This document shows positions 12,283-23,696 of a DNA stretch of 64,000 nt, piece by piece. The position numbers and the translations under genes were made by a program. Source of the stretch: Thozetella sp. PMI_491. Lineage: Eukaryota > Ascomycota > Sordariomycetes > Chaetosphaeriales > Chaetosphaeriaceae. The stretch is from the NCBI GenBank assembly GCA_021432635.1, contig MU270020.1, positions 1,531,415 through 1,595,414 of the forward strand, written 5' to 3'. Each line of letters begins with the position of its first letter. The stretch's first letter is position 1. Below the pieces are notes generated by a model. It saw only the letters and a program-made list of their open reading frames with translations. It was not told the DNA's origin and searched no databases.

Positions 12283-13026
12283 AGAGCGCCCGAGAGCCCG
12301 TGGCAGTGTATTGGGCCGTTTCTTTTTGTTCGGCACCCTCAAGCCGGACGAAAGAAGCAGCCTAGACCGTCCACGCTCCCCCGCGCCGCGCCGACCGCCG
12401 GCTAGCCACCCACGATGGCGTCTAGGAGAGGAATGGGATTGAATTGGGGTTCCTCCCGGGCCCCTTCCATATGCAACAGTTCAACCTGGAGGAGAGGGAC
12501 AGGCGAATTACCCCGGATTATCGCTCTGTACATACCGTCAACCGGGCTGGCTTGGGAGTTTTTTCTAGAGATGTGCTTGTCTAGACGTGGAATTGCATTT
12601 GCGTCGGGGGACTGCCAAAGGATTTCGCCTTCACCTCTAGACTTGGAATAAGTAATACAATCGGCTCTTTCTATGTCGAGACCGGGTCCCGGCTGTCTTC
12701 GTGGACACGCATCTGTTCTTTAATGCCACAAATCTGTTGGGGCTACGAGCAACACAACCATGTTCCGGTACCGGCACCATGACAAAAACAGCATACACGG
12801 CATCGCCTTGGGTGAACTATCTCCGCGAAGTGTAACGTCGTATGATTAGAGGCATGGACTATAGGTTATCGAGTAGCTTATACTCTACGTAAGAACTGTA
12901 AACCTCAAGAGTCAAGGAATGCCGATTGGTAGTCCCCGAAGCGGAGCTTGCATTCTGCTGTGTCTACTATCCCTTGCATTCTAGGCCATGCACCATCATC
13001 GGCATGCCCTAGTACGTCCCCTTGCA
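12283..13026. other. Intergenic region between convergent genes
   Basis: 3' flanks of the H-protein gene (plus) and the PLAC8 gene (minus). Nothing else is recognised. Confidence 0.6.
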
Positions 13027-15041
13027 TCAATTCCCTCCCTTGCCACTGGATCCAAAGAAATCGTCCAGCAACTGGTTCGCACGTTCCGCTACCGTCTGAT
13101 CTCGCCCGAGTGGATGTACCCCTGGCGGTTGTGAGCTCAGCTCCACAACTTTCTGATCGGCGGCAATCCCATGTTGCTGTGGCGATCGAGGAAGTTCTGG
13201 CACTGCCGCATCTGCATGTATAGGATGCTCGTTCGGCGGCAACACGGCGGCGGTCTTCGTCCGCTCATCGGCATGCAAATCGTGCTCCTCCGAGGCGGGC
13301 TCCGGCGAGCTCACCGTGCGCTCATCAACGGCGATGTCATGTGCGACTGTAGGTAGCAGATCTGAGCTCTGTACTAGGACGTCCTTAGTGATGTCGTGTT
13401 CGCCCTTGAATCGGAAGACCTCGGGAGTTGGGACGCGATCATCTGAGTGGACTGTGTGGCTTTGGGGTGCAAGTAAGCCCGGAAGTGGAACGCGTCGATC
13501 GTTTGAGAGGCTGTGCTGGCGGACCTGCTCTTTGGCTCTCGGATCAGGAACTTGAATGTCATGCTTGATGTCGTGACCCTCGGTGGCAGTGATGTGTGGG
13601 GTGTGAGCCGTATCATGTGTTTCCAGACCACGGCCTTGTTCTGGCGTCTTGTTCTCCGCCACTGGGGAGTCGGGACTCGTGGTATGCTGCCGCGGCTGTA
13701 CCGTCACTTCCAAAATGTCATCCGCTGATATTCTGTGTTCTCGAGTTGGTGTAGCCTTGGAGACGTGGATCACGTCATGTACATCGATCTCATGAGCCCG
13801 AGTTTCCACAGCTTCGGGGATGGCGACTGGAGCATCGTCACTAATGCTATGTTCCCGCGCTGGCACCAACCCTTGAATGGGTGTTTTCGGATGTGACTCT
13901 AGATCGTGGTGTCGAACCGGCTTGATGACCAGCACAGGTCTATAGGACTCGGTGGGGTTTTCACGGCTGTCATGAGAGTGGGGAAGCGCCGCTGAAGCAC
14001 TATCACTGGCCCCTAGCTTGGGCGGCGCCAGTGAGGCGAGGTTCGGGGACTTGGTCCGTGGAGCTTGATGCTCGAATAACGGCAGCGGCTCGTGAGGAAC
14101 GAATGTGGGCGGAGCACCTGGGCCAGGTATCAGAACAAGATGCTTGATAGTGGCCTGGGGGTCCGGGTTTGGAGCCAAGGCAAGTAGCCACTCGAGAATG
14201 CGCGGAATATTACCTGCTAACGGGGTGTTCTCTCCATATCTCGACCGCTCAACATCCTCTCCACCCTCTAGAATAGGAGTCAACATCTTTCCTCTGCGGT
14301 CGGAGGCATCAGGGCCGACGGGTTGGCGAATGCTCTGTAGGCCTCCGCTGTCGGGCCTCATGCCATTGGGGTACACAGGAGTCATCCGAGGGAACCCCAT
14401 TCGATTTTCTGGCAAGGTTTGTCCCGTAATATTGCTGTCAGTAGGTGTCGGAGAGACCACTCTCATGGGCGGCTGTGATTCGTACGGATCTTCTCCTGTC
14501 ATAGCATCCATCGGCCGGTACGTCTCCCCTAAGGGCACGGGAGGCTCCAGATAGCCCGATTCGCGACCTTGTTTCTCGGCTTCGCGGGTACGGACCTCGA
14601 GTTCGTTGCGGATCTGGGAGCAGGGTAGACAAAATATCCCTTTGACCACATCGTCACTGTAGGTCCCGGGTATATCGTACGTCTCTCGGACTCGTCGCGT
14701 CTGCTTGGCAGTATAGACGCCGCTGCCAAAGCCTAACATGGTGGAGGGTTCCCCTGTTAGCTCCCCAGAGCAAATAACAACGAAAATTCGACCAAAATGG
14801 ACGTACCAAGGCCGGCGCAGCAAAGAAAGAACTAATCCTAGCAGCCTGTATTGCAGCCTTGGTAGTCCGAGAGGTCTAGCGCATCTCGATGGCGGTCAAC
14901 TCTGGACAATCGGTATCGTGTGCGGCCGAACTGATCGCAGCCGAGGAAGCAAGCCCTTGGGCAATCTCCTTCTTCGCCTGAGTTTGCGAGGGATATCTTC
15001 CAACCGTTGTTTGGCGGTGCCTGTGTCGTTGACTGAGCCAT
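13027..15041 (-). CDS. PLAC8-domain protein with long 19-residue-repeat tail; two in-frame TAG codons in the domain
   Basis: PLAC8/DUF614 proteins are Cys-rich, often membrane-associated; the role here is unknown. Exon 1 starts at 15041 (MAQSTTQAPPNN) and carries the first half of the domain (DCPRACFLGCDQFGRTRYRL, YQGCNTGC). The same frame then meets TAG GAT TAG (14840-14832), continues FFLCCAGL to a GTACGT donor at 14806, and rejoins at 14732 in phase with GFGSGVYTAKQTRRVRETYD and FCLPCSQIRNELEV. The 74-bp intron has a GCTAAC branch site. After the domain comes a Pro-rich linker, then a tail of about fifteen 19-residue repeats. Frame continuity on both sides of the stops is exact. They may be nonsense mutations, readthrough codons, or lie in a weak 69-nt in-frame GT-AG intron (GTTGAC...GATTAG, about 14900-14832). 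About 645 codons in total. Confidence 0.75.
13060..13908 (-). repeat. Protein-level tandem repeat, about 15 units of 19 residues
   Basis: Within the PLAC8 gene a His recurs 15 times, at intervals of 19, 19, 19, 17, 23, 14, 20, 19, 20, 19, 19, 19, 18 and 19 residues. The unit is roughly [RE]xH-[DSE]-[IL]-x-x-D-x-x-V-x-x-P followed by a variable Pro-rich stretch; examples are REHSISDDAPVAIPE, SHTVHSDDRVPTPE and EHDLHADERT. The units differ strongly from each other at the DNA level, so the array is old and kept at the protein level rather than a recent satellite expansion. Confidence 0.85.
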
Positions 15042-15524
15042 GGCATGAAGGAGCGGAGATACCGGCCGACTCCCCTTGAGATCCTCCAAGATAGACAATG
15101 CTAGCAGCGCAGGATACGAGGCGGCAAGTAAGTGAAAGATATGTTCTGGGTGATGCTACCCGGAGAGAACTCCTTGTTGGGTTTTAATGATAGCCTTTAG
15201 TGGCCGCTCCTTCCATCAAGCGTGTAGTACGCGACTGGTGGCCAGGAGGATAGTGGCTTCCCAAACAACTCTCTCAAGAATCTGTTCAGGTGACTTTCCT
15301 GCCGTCCGCAAGACTGAAATTTTGGGGTGCAGGCGTACTGCCTTCTTTCCCTAAATCGAGACCTGAACGGCCAAGCGGCCAGGAGGCATAACAGGGGCTG
15401 GAAGGATGACATTTTGCAAATTCCTTCGTATTGCCGAACTATGGGAGAGAGTCCAGAGCTACCTATTAATTTCTTGCGCGCCACGTATCGTCGTAAACAA
15501 CAAATGGAGTATTACTTGGCGAGA
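15042..15524. other. Intergenic region
   Basis: Spacer between the PLAC8 gene and the next minus-strand gene. It should hold the PLAC8 promoter; no clear TATA box was seen. Confidence 0.55.
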
Positions 15525-16256
15525 TCACTTAGACTTCTTAGTTTTCTGCGGATGAGTTAGTGTCGAGTGTCGAATGCATTCGTTAGGGTGAGGGGATGTC
15601 ACCTTGCTATCTGAACCCTCGTCTTTTTTTTGCTCGCCTTCTTTACCCTTCGAGTCGCTCTCATCATCTGAGCTATCTGGAGTCGGAGGGGCTTCATCCT
15701 CGCCGCCGCTATCACTGTCCGACTGTGCCTCCTTCGAGTCGTTCGTTCCACTCTGCTGCTCCTTCGAAGACTCGTCCTTCTTGCCCTGATCCTCTGAGCC
15801 CTGCTTGGACTCCGGTTCGGGTTTCTCTTCGGGTTCACTCTTGGAGTTCTCTCCTCCTGCCTCTTCAACCTGCTCCTCCGTCTTTTCCTGGGCAGGCTCT
15901 TCGTGCTCCTCTTCCTTGGCATGGGTAGCGCCGTGCCCCGTGCCGTGGGCGGACTTGGAGGGAGCATTAGACCAAAGATATATGAATCCTGGAACTGACA
16001 CCCCAACTGCACCGAGAGCCCTAGTTCGAAGTTAGCAAGCCCCGCGCGGCGCGATTGTTGCTTGCATGCCCAAGATACCCGCGGCGGGCGGAAAGGCTGC
16101 CTACCATGGGAGATCGCTAGATTTTGTCGAATGGCCTTGTCCGCTCGAGTAAGCACGCCTGGTTGCCTGGCGGCGTAGAAGAACCCGGAAGGGCTGTTTG
16201 GTTGCTGTCCTCACTGCGGAGCGCAGCGCTGGAGCTCTCATCGGTGACATCATCAT
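15525..16256 (-). CDS. Acidic mitochondrial membrane-anchored protein
   Basis: Three exons, 16256-16105, 16020-15603 and 15545-15525, 196 residues. The N-terminus (MMMSPMRAPALRSAVRTATK, then FRVLLRRQATRRAYSSG) is a classic mitochondrial presequence with a likely cleavage next to RRAYSS. SSDLPW is followed by a single hydrophobic segment ALGAVGVSVPGFIYLW. The rest is an extremely Glu/Asp/Lys/Ser-rich low-complexity tail. The order presequence, DLPW, one TM segment, charged tail matches a conserved but uncharacterised protein of filamentous ascomycetes. Exon 1 to 2 joining makes the Trp codon of DLPW across the splice. The last intron (15602-15546) is 57 nt, a multiple of three without a stop, so its retention would only insert 19 residues. 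Confidence 0.8.
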
Positions 16257-17605
16257 CCTGGTTCCTGTAGATTGGTGCTTTGGCTACGGGGGTAGTTCTC
16301 TTGCCCTTGACGGGACAAACCGACCGGGAAAATTGAGGCACTGGCTCGTAGTCACGAAGCACGAATGGAGAGAGATTTAAGGATAGATAGGCGATATGTC
16401 TGCGGCCGAGGGTCTCTTAAGAGAGGATGTTGACGTGGTTGGTCGACAAAACCGGGCGGCTCGCGGCGTCCGATCCGGATTTTTGGTGGCTGGGCTGCTG
16501 CATACATCAACCAGACTACGAACACGGCACGTAATTGCTGTCGAGATTTAGGTAATAGCTTCACAGGGGTTTTATGCCCGTCGAAACGGCGTGCGTCAAT
16601 GATCCAACCCTGCTTCCAGCCTCCCCGACCTGCCGCATTGTCGCAGCATTGGTGAAAAGAAGCACGAGGTGGCATATCGCAGGGGCTTGCAAGGGGAGAA
16701 AGGACGCCTAGTACTGTGTGCATAGGCTACTGTTAGGAGGGGGGCTTCCTGTGTCGGTAGTGTTTGGACAATGGCTAACTTATAGTATTCGAATTGAGGG
16801 GCGGAACACAGGGAGCACAATGTAGAATAAGTCAGGATTCCGAGGTAGAAATATGTGGATAGGAGCGACGAAGACATAGAAATACATAGACATCCGCACC
16901 TTTCCCTACAAAAGTATGTGCGTATCTGCTAATTCGAAATGTCCAAACATAGTGGCTGTCAAGATGCGGCACTTATTCCTGAGCTCTATCCAAGCCCGGT
17001 ACCTAAGGTATAGTAGGTAGGTACCTACCTACCTTGGGGATCACGACAGGGAAGAGAGCTCCGACGTGAGAGTGGCTGCAGTGGCCCGGACATAGGATAT
17101 ACCAGGTAGCAGCCCCACTTCTCACTATTCCGCGTTTTCGCGCCCCGGTTGATGAGAAGATGAGAAAGCAGTGGCCCAAGCTCCCTGCCCTGTGGGCTGT
17201 GGCTAAGCGCGGGGTCAAGCCTCAGCGATTCACAACCCCACCATATCGCTCACCAGCTCTCGACCTTCCCCGGTTTCTGCCTGCTAGGTAATAACAGCAC
17301 CGGAGCTCGGATCTTTCCTTCTCGACACAACCAAAATCTCTCTGGCAGGGAACGTGGCGAGAAGCTCTGATAGACTCCTCGCCAGCAAGACACAACTTCT
17401 CTCCCGAAGAAGACCCCCATCAAGGTCCGGCCCCTTACCCCCAACCTGCACTTTGTGACCTGACCAACCATCGCCCATCTCCCCCCACTGGTGCCCACAC
17501 GACACTCTCGTGGCTGACCTTGGAAGCACATTCCAGAATCTCGGTCGATAAGCCCATCTACGGAGCACGTACAATCTCGGCGCTCCGGAGCGCGACAGCA
17601 TCACG
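16257..17605. other. Intergenic region between divergent genes
   Basis: Shared upstream region of the mitochondrial protein (minus) and CAND1 (plus). It contains a perfect 20-bp palindrome at 17013-17032, listed separately. Confidence 0.6.
17013..17032. repeat. Perfect 20-bp TAGG/CCTA palindrome
   Basis: GTAGGTAGGTACCTACCTAC equals its own reverse complement. Shorter relatives occur at 22333-22348 (arms GGGTAC/GTACCC) and 60350-60365 (ACCTACCTAGGTAGGT), all in spacers. Confidence 0.8.
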
Positions 17606-20600
17606 ATGGCAACGACAATCCCCGCCAACCCGACCGTCGCCACCATCAGCGCGCTGCTGCAGAAGGTCAACGATGCCGACCCCGACTTCCGATTCATGGC
17701 CCTTAGCGACCTGTCCACAGTCCTCAACATCGGCAAGCCGGATCTGCTCCAGCACGATTACAATACCGCATCCCGCACGGCCGACCACGTGGTTAAGGCC
17801 CTAGATGACCAAAACGGCGAGGTGCAGAACCAGGCCATCAAGTGGTAAGAAACTATCCTACCTGGACGGCACCGTGCAATATCTCACTAGTCACAGCCTG
17901 GGCCCGCTTGTCAAGAAGGTCAACTATACCGTCATTGGTCCGATGCTGGAGAAGATTTCTACTCTGAAGCTACAGAACTCGGTCGACATCGCAGTACCCT
18001 TTCTGGCCCTGCGCGCTGTGGTCGAGAACCTCCCTCGGGCCATCGCCGGCCTTCAGTATCAGAGGGATGTGCAGGAGTCGTATCAGGCCATCAGCCGTGT
18101 GCTGATTCCCCGATTCGTCGGGCGTGGGGGATCCAGGAGTGGCAAGTCCGAATCTGGCTTCCTCGACGGCGACGAGCTGATTCCGGAGGCGGTCGATCTC
18201 TTGATTGAAATTGTGCGCTGCTTCGGCATCCTACTCCAGCCGGTCGAGGTCGAGATGCTGCAGCACTCTGTCGTGTCGATCTTGGATGAAGATAAGGGAA
18301 GCTCGGTGGTCAAAAAGCGCGCAGTCGTCGCCATTTCTATGCTGGCACACTACCTCCCCGAAGACCAGCTTATTGCCTTCCTAACGCGAGCTTCTACCGT
18401 TCTCGGTGCTCCCAAACTCGCCCCGGTCACCCGACGTCTTTACATCACTATCTTGGGATCAATGGCCCGGTCCATCCCGCTCCGGATCGGCCCGCACCTG
18501 CCCAGTTTAGTTCCTTTCGTCTTCAAGGCACTGGATGAGGACGAACTACAGGAACAGCTCGAGGAGATCAACGAAGGCGGAGGTGACTCCGGACTTGAAT
18601 TCAACGAAGTTCGCGAGGCAGCCTTGGTGACACTAGAAGCCTTCTTGTCGTCCTGCCCGACCGAGATGAAGCCTTTCACGGACGATTCCATTGACTCCAG
18701 CTTGCGCTATCTCAAGTTCGACCCCAACTATGCGATGGACGAAGATGAGGAGATGGATGAGGACGAAGAAGAAGAGGAGGATGCTTTCGAAGACGATGAC
18801 GAATTCGAGGCAGACGCGGGCTTCGATGACGATGACGATGCCAGCTGGAAAGTCAGGCGCTGTGCCGCCAAGGCTCTCTACACTATCATTTCGACCCGGA
18901 GCAGCGGCGACCTCCTAGAGAGCGGCGTTCTCTACCGCGATGTCGCCCCGGCTCTTGTGAAGCGATTTGAGGAACGCGAGGAGAACGTCCGGCTCGAGGT
19001 GCTTGCGTCCCTCTCTCTCTTGGTTCGCAAGACTGGAGAAGGAATTATCCCCGAATTTTCGGTCGACAACTCACAGAACGAGTACATCAACCAGATGCCC
19101 CAGAGCAGAAAGCGACGGCGTCAGAGCAGCGGAGGTGGTGCTTCCGCTCTCGCGCTATCTATGACTTCTTCGGATCTATCGGGCACTGGCCTGACCTCCC
19201 CGACACTCGAGAAGACCCCGGTAACTGGACCTCGGGCAGACCTTGCTCAGCTGACCAACTCCATCGTCAAGGCCGTTGCTAAGCTCCTCAAAGGCAAGCT
19301 TATTCCCACCAAGCAGGCAGCCGTCAACCTTCTTGATGATATTGTGGTGGTTCAGCGGGGCGGGTTGGATGCCTACTTTGACGCCATCACTGGCCCGATT
19401 ATCGATGCTGTCAAGTCCTCTGGTGCAACATCCACTTCGACTTCCTTGTCGGTTGGTGGAGGAACAGCATCTGCTACTGCCAGTACGCTGAAGATTGTCG
19501 CCCTTCGACTCACTGGTGACATTGCCAAGCACCATTCGTCCTCGGTGTTGCAGCCTTACATCCCTAAGTTCGTCACCGCGGTCGTCAGCGCGGTGCATGA
19601 CCGATTTTACAAGATCTCAGGAGAGGCTGTCCAGGCAGCAGAGGAGGTGGTCAAAACCATCACGCCACCACGGTCGCGCCTGACGGCTCAAAAGTTCAAG
19701 TCGGATTTATTTACTCTCTATGATGTTATTGTGGACCGGACGACCGCCAATGACGCCGATGCAGAGGTCCGCCAGAAGGCGATCCATGCGCTTGGTACGC
19801 TTCTTGCCCGCACATCAGGCCCCGACGGCGCTGGCCTCTTGCCTGAGGATAAACGTGCGGCTGCGCTCGGCCATCTACTTGACCGTCTCAAGAACGAAAC
19901 CACAAGGCTTGCCGCGGTGCGCGCTGTTGACACCGTTGCCGCTCTCTCCTCCGGGGGCGTGCCATTTGAGCCGCAGTGGATACAGCAGGTGGCCGTAGAG
20001 TTAGCTGCCCAACTGAGAAAGGCAAACCGCGCACTGCGAGGGTCGAGCATTGTGGCGCTGAAGCACCTGATTCTGTCTCCAGCGACTAAGGATACCCTCG
20101 ACGATGCGACTGTGCAGAGCCTGGCAACGTCGATCATCTCCATCATCCCGGCCAACGACACGCAGCTTCTAACGCCGGGTCTTCTCGTGCTGGCCCATCT
20201 GACTCAAGAGAAGCCCAAGGTGACGGTCTCGAAGGAACTCACTACTTCGGTCTGCGGTCTCGTGCCGAACCTTGTCGTCGGCACTGTCCTTGATTCGCTA
20301 CTAGTTCTGGTGACGAGCATCGGGCAGAATGGATACGGCAAGCCTTTGATGCAGTCACTGCTCAAGGAGGTGGGCATCGCCGGCGACCCGGCCGTTGTTG
20401 GTAAGGTCATCGGTACGCTTCTTGTGGCAAGCGGCGAGTCGGCCGGCGTTACCATGGATAGCTTTGTTGGCGAGACAAAGGCAAACTCTGGCGACCAGGT
20501 TAGGACCAGCCTTGCACTCACGGTCCTGGGTGAAGCCGGCCTACGACTTGGCCCCAAATTTGGCCTCGGCCCGAGCACCTTCCTCGAGCAATTCCGCGCC

Positions 20601-21845
20601 GGTTTCGACAAGGTCTCGCTGGCAGCTGCAGTCGCGCTTGGCCGCGCCGGTGCCGGGAACATTCCGGAATATCTCCCGGTCATTCTCAAAGCGCTGCAGA
20701 CCACTGGACAGAGCCAGTATTTGTTGCTACAGTCGATCAAGGAGATCCTCCAGCAAGCAGCGCTGTCCTCTGCCGACATTAGCCAGCATTCTACTGCCAT
20801 TTGGGACCAGCTCCTCGCGTCGGCGGGCGCCGAGGACAACAAGGCCGTCTGTGCCGAGTGTATCGGCCGGATGGTGGTTATCGATCCTTCTACTTACCTC
20901 CCGAAGCTGAATGTAGGTCCTAGACTGCCGAGGTCGTTAATCCAGCTCGTACTGATATGCGATATTATAGGCTCTACTAAAGGACAAGTCCTCGACGCTG
21001 AGGGCGATTGCCGTTCAAGCTCTCCGGTACACCCTACCGGACGAGAACGAGGCATTCGACGCGATGCTCAAGACCTTCCTCATCGATATGCTCAAGACGA
21101 TGCTGTCAGACCCAGAGCTTGAGATCCGTCGTCATGCCTTGTCAACACTCAACTCGGCTACGCACAACAAGCCAGAGATCATCCTTGGTCACTTCAATGA
21201 GCTCATGCCATTCGTCATGGACGAGTCGGTTGTTAACAAGGAGCTCATCCGGGAAGTCCAGATGGGCCCGTTCAAGCACCTGATAGATGATGGGCTTGAG
21301 GTTCGCAAGGTACGTGCACCTTCAGTCCCAGATCTGTGAATCCACCTAACTCTGCTAACTCGCGCCAGGCCGCCTACGAAACACTGTACGCGCTCATGGA
21401 GACCGCTTACTCCCGCATCAGCATCATTGACCTTTACGATCGCATCGTGGCTGGCCTGCGGGACGACAACGACATCCGTGCGCTGTGCAACCTGATGGTG
21501 TCAAAGCTTGTCTTCATCGCGCCCGACGAGACCAGCCGTCGGCTCGACGCCATGGCTGACGCCTTCCGTGCGACCCTGTCAACAAAGCTGAAGGACACTG
21601 CCGTCAAGCAGGAACTCGAGAAGCACAACGAGGCCATCAAGAGCGTCCTGCGTGTTACGCTTCTGCTCGGTGACAAATTCAAGGGTTCGACCGGCAGCGC
21701 TAATACGGCCGGTGCCGCGCCTGCTGCAGCGGCGACCGCTGCTGGCGGCTCCAGCCAGAACTGGCTCAACTACTGGGAGTGGGTGAACAAGGACTTCTCA
21801 TCGCAGCTCAAGGCACTGCGAGATGAGAGCAAGGAGAGCAGTTAG
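17606..21845 (+). CDS. CAND1: Cullin-associated NEDD8-dissociated protein 1 (CAND1/TIP120)
   Basis: HEAT-repeat protein that binds un-neddylated cullin-RING ligases and exchanges their substrate receptors; cytosol and nucleus. Four exons: 17606-17844, 17897-20912, 20971-21309 and 21369-21845; 1356 residues, close to the family's usual 1200-1300. The N-terminus has PDFRFMALSDL and CLGPLVKKV, typical CAND1 start repeats; the splice at 17844/17897 restores the Cys of CLGPLVKKV. The C-terminal TIP120 domain is clear (LPDENEAFDAML, NKELIREVQMGPFKH, GLEVRKAAYETLYAL). An acidic tract (about 35 Asp/Glu) interrupts the HEAT repeats near residue 370, and a basic KRRRQ patch follows near 490. The protein is encoded as one chain, unlike Aspergillus, where the two halves are separate genes (family knowledge). 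The tail ends WLNYWEWVNKDFSSQLKALR. Confidence 0.96.
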
Positions 21846-22506
21846 GCGGCGTGTAAGCTCCTGGGGAACTCGCTGACGGAGAAAACAAAAGCAGCCAAGG
21901 TCGCTCCCTTTATTTGCTAAATTCGCTCTTTGGCAAGCGAAAAGCGCCGGACTAAGGCAGCGCCGGCGAGGAGGATTCTGAGAAAAGCTAACACGAGAGC
22001 ACGCGACGGACGAAAAGTTCGGGTGGCTGGCGTCTTGGAGCGTGCTGGGGGCACCAAAATATGACCGTATGCGTGTAGCTAAGCATATCTCTATTTAGAA
22101 CCGCACCTCCAGATACTTTGCTAGATCAACGTGAGAAACCATGAGCTATGAGCCCATTCCTGAAGGAACTCCAGGCAATTACAAGGCGTAAATAGTAGTG
22201 ACCTCTTTGTAGGAGCAGCATCATGAAAAATTGCCAAGCACAGCTGTAATGTGCGGAAGTGATGTCGTGGAATCACTCAGGGGCGTAAATAAAGCAGGGG
22301 GGGTTTCTTTGGGGTCAAGGCACTGGTTGGGTGGGTACCTACGTACCCTGTGCCATGGTGGGTCTCGATCAGCAAGTGCCAAACCTCGAACTTCCAGCTT
22401 CACCACCGCCCAAGGCCAGCACCGCCGCCCACGACCCCGCGTCAACGTCCGCCACCAAAGCCTCCTGCCCCTTGCGCAATCTCTTGAGCACGACGATACC
22501 GACGCA
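21846..22506. other. Intergenic region
   Basis: 3' flank of CAND1 and promoter region of the TRAPP subunit gene. A near-palindrome GGGTAC-CTAC-GTACCC lies at 22333-22348. No extra gene seen. Confidence 0.6.
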
Positions 22507-23257
22507 ATGGCCAGCCTGCCGCCCGGCAAGGGCCCCGGAAAGGAGCAATCGGGGCTGCGGTACCCGTCGAACGGCAAGACCATCTACCAGCGACCGCTGA
22601 ATCGCACCAAGACGTCCGAGCTCAGCCAGTCGAGCTTCGCATACCTGTTCTCTGAGATGGTCAGCTATGCGCAAAAAAGGGTGACGGGAATCCAAGATCT
22701 CGAGAAGAGGTGTGCAGCGTCCAGCTTCCCCGTCGGAGCTCGCGTGCCCGGCCGCCCCTCCTATCCTACTGCCGTTGAGCTAACAATCGCCCCTGTGCGC
22801 TATCAGGCTCAATATCCAGGGCCACTCGATCGGGCTCAAGCTTCTCGACCTGCTCCTGTTCCGCGAGCCGGCGCGGTCGCAAACGCGCTCTCTAACCATC
22901 ATCGCTCTCCTCCACTTCATCAAGATCAACATCTGGCAGCACCTGTTCGGCAGGCAGGCGGACCGGCTCGAGAAGTCGTCGAATCCGGACACGCCGGACG
23001 AGTACATGATCATCGACAACGAGCCGCTGGTCAACGCCTACATCAGCGTGCCGCGGGAAATGAGCCAGCTCAACTGCGCCGCCTACGTGGCGGGCATCGT
23101 CGAGGGCGTCTGCGACGGCGCCGGATTCCCGGCCCGGGTGACGGCGCACAGCGTCGGCGGGAAGGAGGAGGGCGAGATGTGGCCAGGCAAGACGGTGTTC
23201 CTAGTCAAGTTCCAGCCCGAGGTGCTCGAGAGGGAGGCGCTGATTGGGAAGGGCTGA
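22507..23257 (+). CDS. TRS31: TRAPP complex subunit Trs31/TRAPPC5
   Basis: Core subunit of the TRAPP tethering complex, the exchange factor for the Ypt1/Rab1 GTPase in ER-Golgi traffic. Two exons, 22507-22709 and 22807-23257 (97-bp intron, donor GTGTGC, acceptor ATCAG), 217 residues. Seen: IYQRPLNRTKTSELSQSSFA, SEMVSYAQKRV, then across the splice LNIQGHSIGLKLLDLL, FREPARSQTRSL, LLHFIKINIWQHLFGRQAD, and near the end NCAAYVAGIVEGVCDGAGFP with TVFLVKF. These are the familiar blocks of the Bet3-like fold of this subunit. The start at MASLPPG was chosen over upstream in-frame codons because the family begins shortly before the IYQRPL block. Confidence 0.95.
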
Positions 23258-23696
23258 AGAGGGATGCGGGAGAGCTAAGCGGGCTCCCGTGAGAGTCCTT
23301 GAATCGAAACTAGAGCGGGCGTCCCATTTGCATTTGGCCAGGCGTTCCGGACGGGTTCTACTGGGCTCGAGGCCACGGCGTTTCGGGCATAAGGGCCACG
23401 GCCACGCGTGGCGGGGACACACGGGTCGTCTTGGTCCCGACCAGGACGCACAGAGAGCAAGGGTGCAGTGCAGCATCAAATTCATGTCATCTATGAGAAG
23501 GGGGGGTCCTATACCCCGGGTATCAGTCGTGCCTAACGCCATGCCGACCGCCAGCTGCTGAATAAAAAAGCAATCCCGCCAGTGCCCTCTTCCGCTTTGC
23601 CCAATCCGCAGTGTGCCGTCAAATGTCTCCCGTCGACGCTGTGAACCTTAGCGAGGGAGCGAATTGTTGGCGTTGCGCCTCCTGTATGCACTTGTA
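23258..23696. other. Intergenic region between convergent genes
   Basis: 3' flanks only; no further gene recognised. Confidence 0.6.
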
